Shown in pieces: positions 5,391 through 6,089 of a DNA stretch of 6,089 nt (position 1 is its first letter; the number at the start of each line of letters is the position of its first letter). Position numbers and translations under genes: made by a program. Location: assembly GCA_035505955.1 (NCBI GenBank), contig DATJQH010000176.1, positions 1 to 6,089 on the forward strand, written 5' to 3'. The notes under the pieces are model-generated. The model was not told where the DNA came from and did not search any database. It worked only from the letters and a program-made list of their open reading frames with translations. The stretch comes from Fen-999 sp035505955 (GTDB taxonomy: Bacteria; Pseudomonadota; Gammaproteobacteria; Burkholderiales; Rhodocyclaceae).

Positions 5391-6089
5391 ATGGTCCTGA
5401 AACCTTCGCTGCGCCCGGCCCGGGCCTCCGGCCCGGCACTCGGCCTCGCCTGCGCGCTGCTTGCCGCCGGCGCGCCGGCATTCGCCGACGAATTCGACAC
5501 CTTCAACGTCTTCCTGTCGGAATCGTATGCCCACGACAACAACCTGTTCCGCCTGCCGGACGGCGTCGATCCCACTGCAGTCGGGCTCAGCAAGTCAAAG
5601 CGCGCCGACAACATCCGCACCGACGCCGTCGGCCTCACGCTGGACAAGGAATACTCGCTGCAGCGCTTCCACCTCGGCGCGAAGCTCGCCGACAATCACT
5701 TCAGCAACTACAACTTCCTCGACTACACCACCAAGAACTTCGACGGCCGCTGGAACTGGTCGCTCACGCCCAACATCACCGGCCTCCTCGGCGCGGAGCG
5801 CGCCCAGTCGCTGAACAGCTTCGCGGACTACCAGACCTACATCCGCAACGTGCGCACCACCGACACCGTGCGCGGCAATGCCGAATTCGGCAGCCTGGGC
5901 GCCCTGCGCTTCGTCGCCGGCATTTCGCAAAGCAAGACCACGAACGACCAGCTGGTCCAGCAGGAAGGTGACTACCGCACGCGCAACGCCGAGGGCGGCG
6001 TGCGCTACCTCACGACCGCAGACAGCTGGATCGGCTACACCTACCGCGAGGGCTGGATCGACTGGACCGGCCGCGCGCTCGATCCCGTC
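5391..6089 (+). CDS. epsL: EpsL-like outer-membrane beta-barrel protein (partial, N-terminal 233 residues)
   Basis: The frame is open from ATG 5391 to the window end, 233 codons, so the C-terminus is missing. Residues 1-32 form a good Sec signal peptide: basic start with K4, R8 and R11, hydrophobic LGLACALLAAGAP, and an AFA cleavage site before DE. The mature part opens with FNVFLSESYAHDNNLFRLPDG, a motif I associate with EpsL and related PEP-CTERM-associated outer-membrane proteins. The rest alternates polar and aromatic residues in short stretches, such as FHLGAKLADNHFSNYNFLDY, WNWSLTPNITGLLG and SWIGYTYREGWIDWTG, as expected for beta-barrel strands. EpsL proteins are thought to help export or anchor exopolysaccharide at the outer membrane, and the exact role is not established. 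It follows the CNB gene by 8 nt with only a weak GAGA ahead, suggesting translational coupling. The eps assignment is reinforced by epsA and epsB on the other side of the promoter region. Confidence 0.85.
   Translation, partial: MVLKPSLRPARASGPALGLACALLAAGAPAFADEFDTFNVFLSESYAHDNNLFRLPDGVDPTAVGLSKSKRADNIRTDAVGLTLDKEYSLQRFHLGAKLADNHFSNYNFLDYTTKNFDGRWNWSLTPNITGLLGAERAQSLNSFADYQTYIRNVRTTDTVRGNAEFGSLGALRFVAGISQSKTTNDQLVQQEGDYRTRNAEGGVRYLTTADSWIGYTYREGWIDWTGRALDPV

Noticed and set aside
4513..5481. 322-codon minus-strand frame opposite the CNB gene and crossing the divergent promoter
   Set aside because: It is antisense to a clear CNB domain, runs through epsA in a wrong frame and has no recognisable domain.

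Overview
The window is G+C-rich DNA with almost no spare space, from a Gram-negative bacterium. The gene set points to a motile, polysaccharide-producing betaproteobacterium (Burkholderiales, Rhodocyclales or Nitrosomonadales type). The main clues are an EpsA-type LuxR regulator, a WcaJ/EpsB-type sugar-phosphate transferase and an EpsL-type outer-membrane protein, a combination known from exosortase B (XrtB)/PEP-CTERM polysaccharide loci. Family calls come from reading the translated sequence by eye. The genus cannot be resolved.

Left part (1-1536, minus strand): a compact three-gene unit. Transcription runs from a membrane-anchored coiled-coil DUF2802 protein (928-1536), through a SPOR-domain membrane protein (225-965, overlapping the previous gene by 38 nt), to the start of fliW (212 down to the window edge). 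FliW is the flagellin-binding antagonist of CsrA, so this side belongs to flagellar and cell-envelope functions.

Middle (1537-2422, plus strand): after a 121-nt divergent gap comes an ElyC/YdcF-like DUF218 envelope protein. Its TAG stop overlaps, through a shared CTAG, the TAG stop of the convergent epsB-like gene.

Right part (2419-6089): the edge of an exopolysaccharide locus. On the minus strand, epsA (GTG start at 4703) and epsB (start at 3858) are two nucleotides apart and almost certainly cotranscribed. A 142-nt A/T-richer divergent region separates them from a plus-strand pair: a stand-alone cyclic-nucleotide-binding-domain protein without a DNA-binding domain, and an epsL-like outer-membrane protein cut by the window end.

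How they may work together: EpsB would start repeat-unit synthesis on undecaprenyl phosphate at the inner membrane. EpsL would act at the outer membrane, EpsA would control transcription, and the CNB protein may add a ligand-dependent input. No exosortase, PEP-CTERM substrate, polymerase or flippase lies in the window, so the XrtB link is by family resemblance only. There is no gene-free stretch longer than 300 bases, and I see no RNA gene, insertion sequence, CRISPR array or convincing intrinsic terminator.
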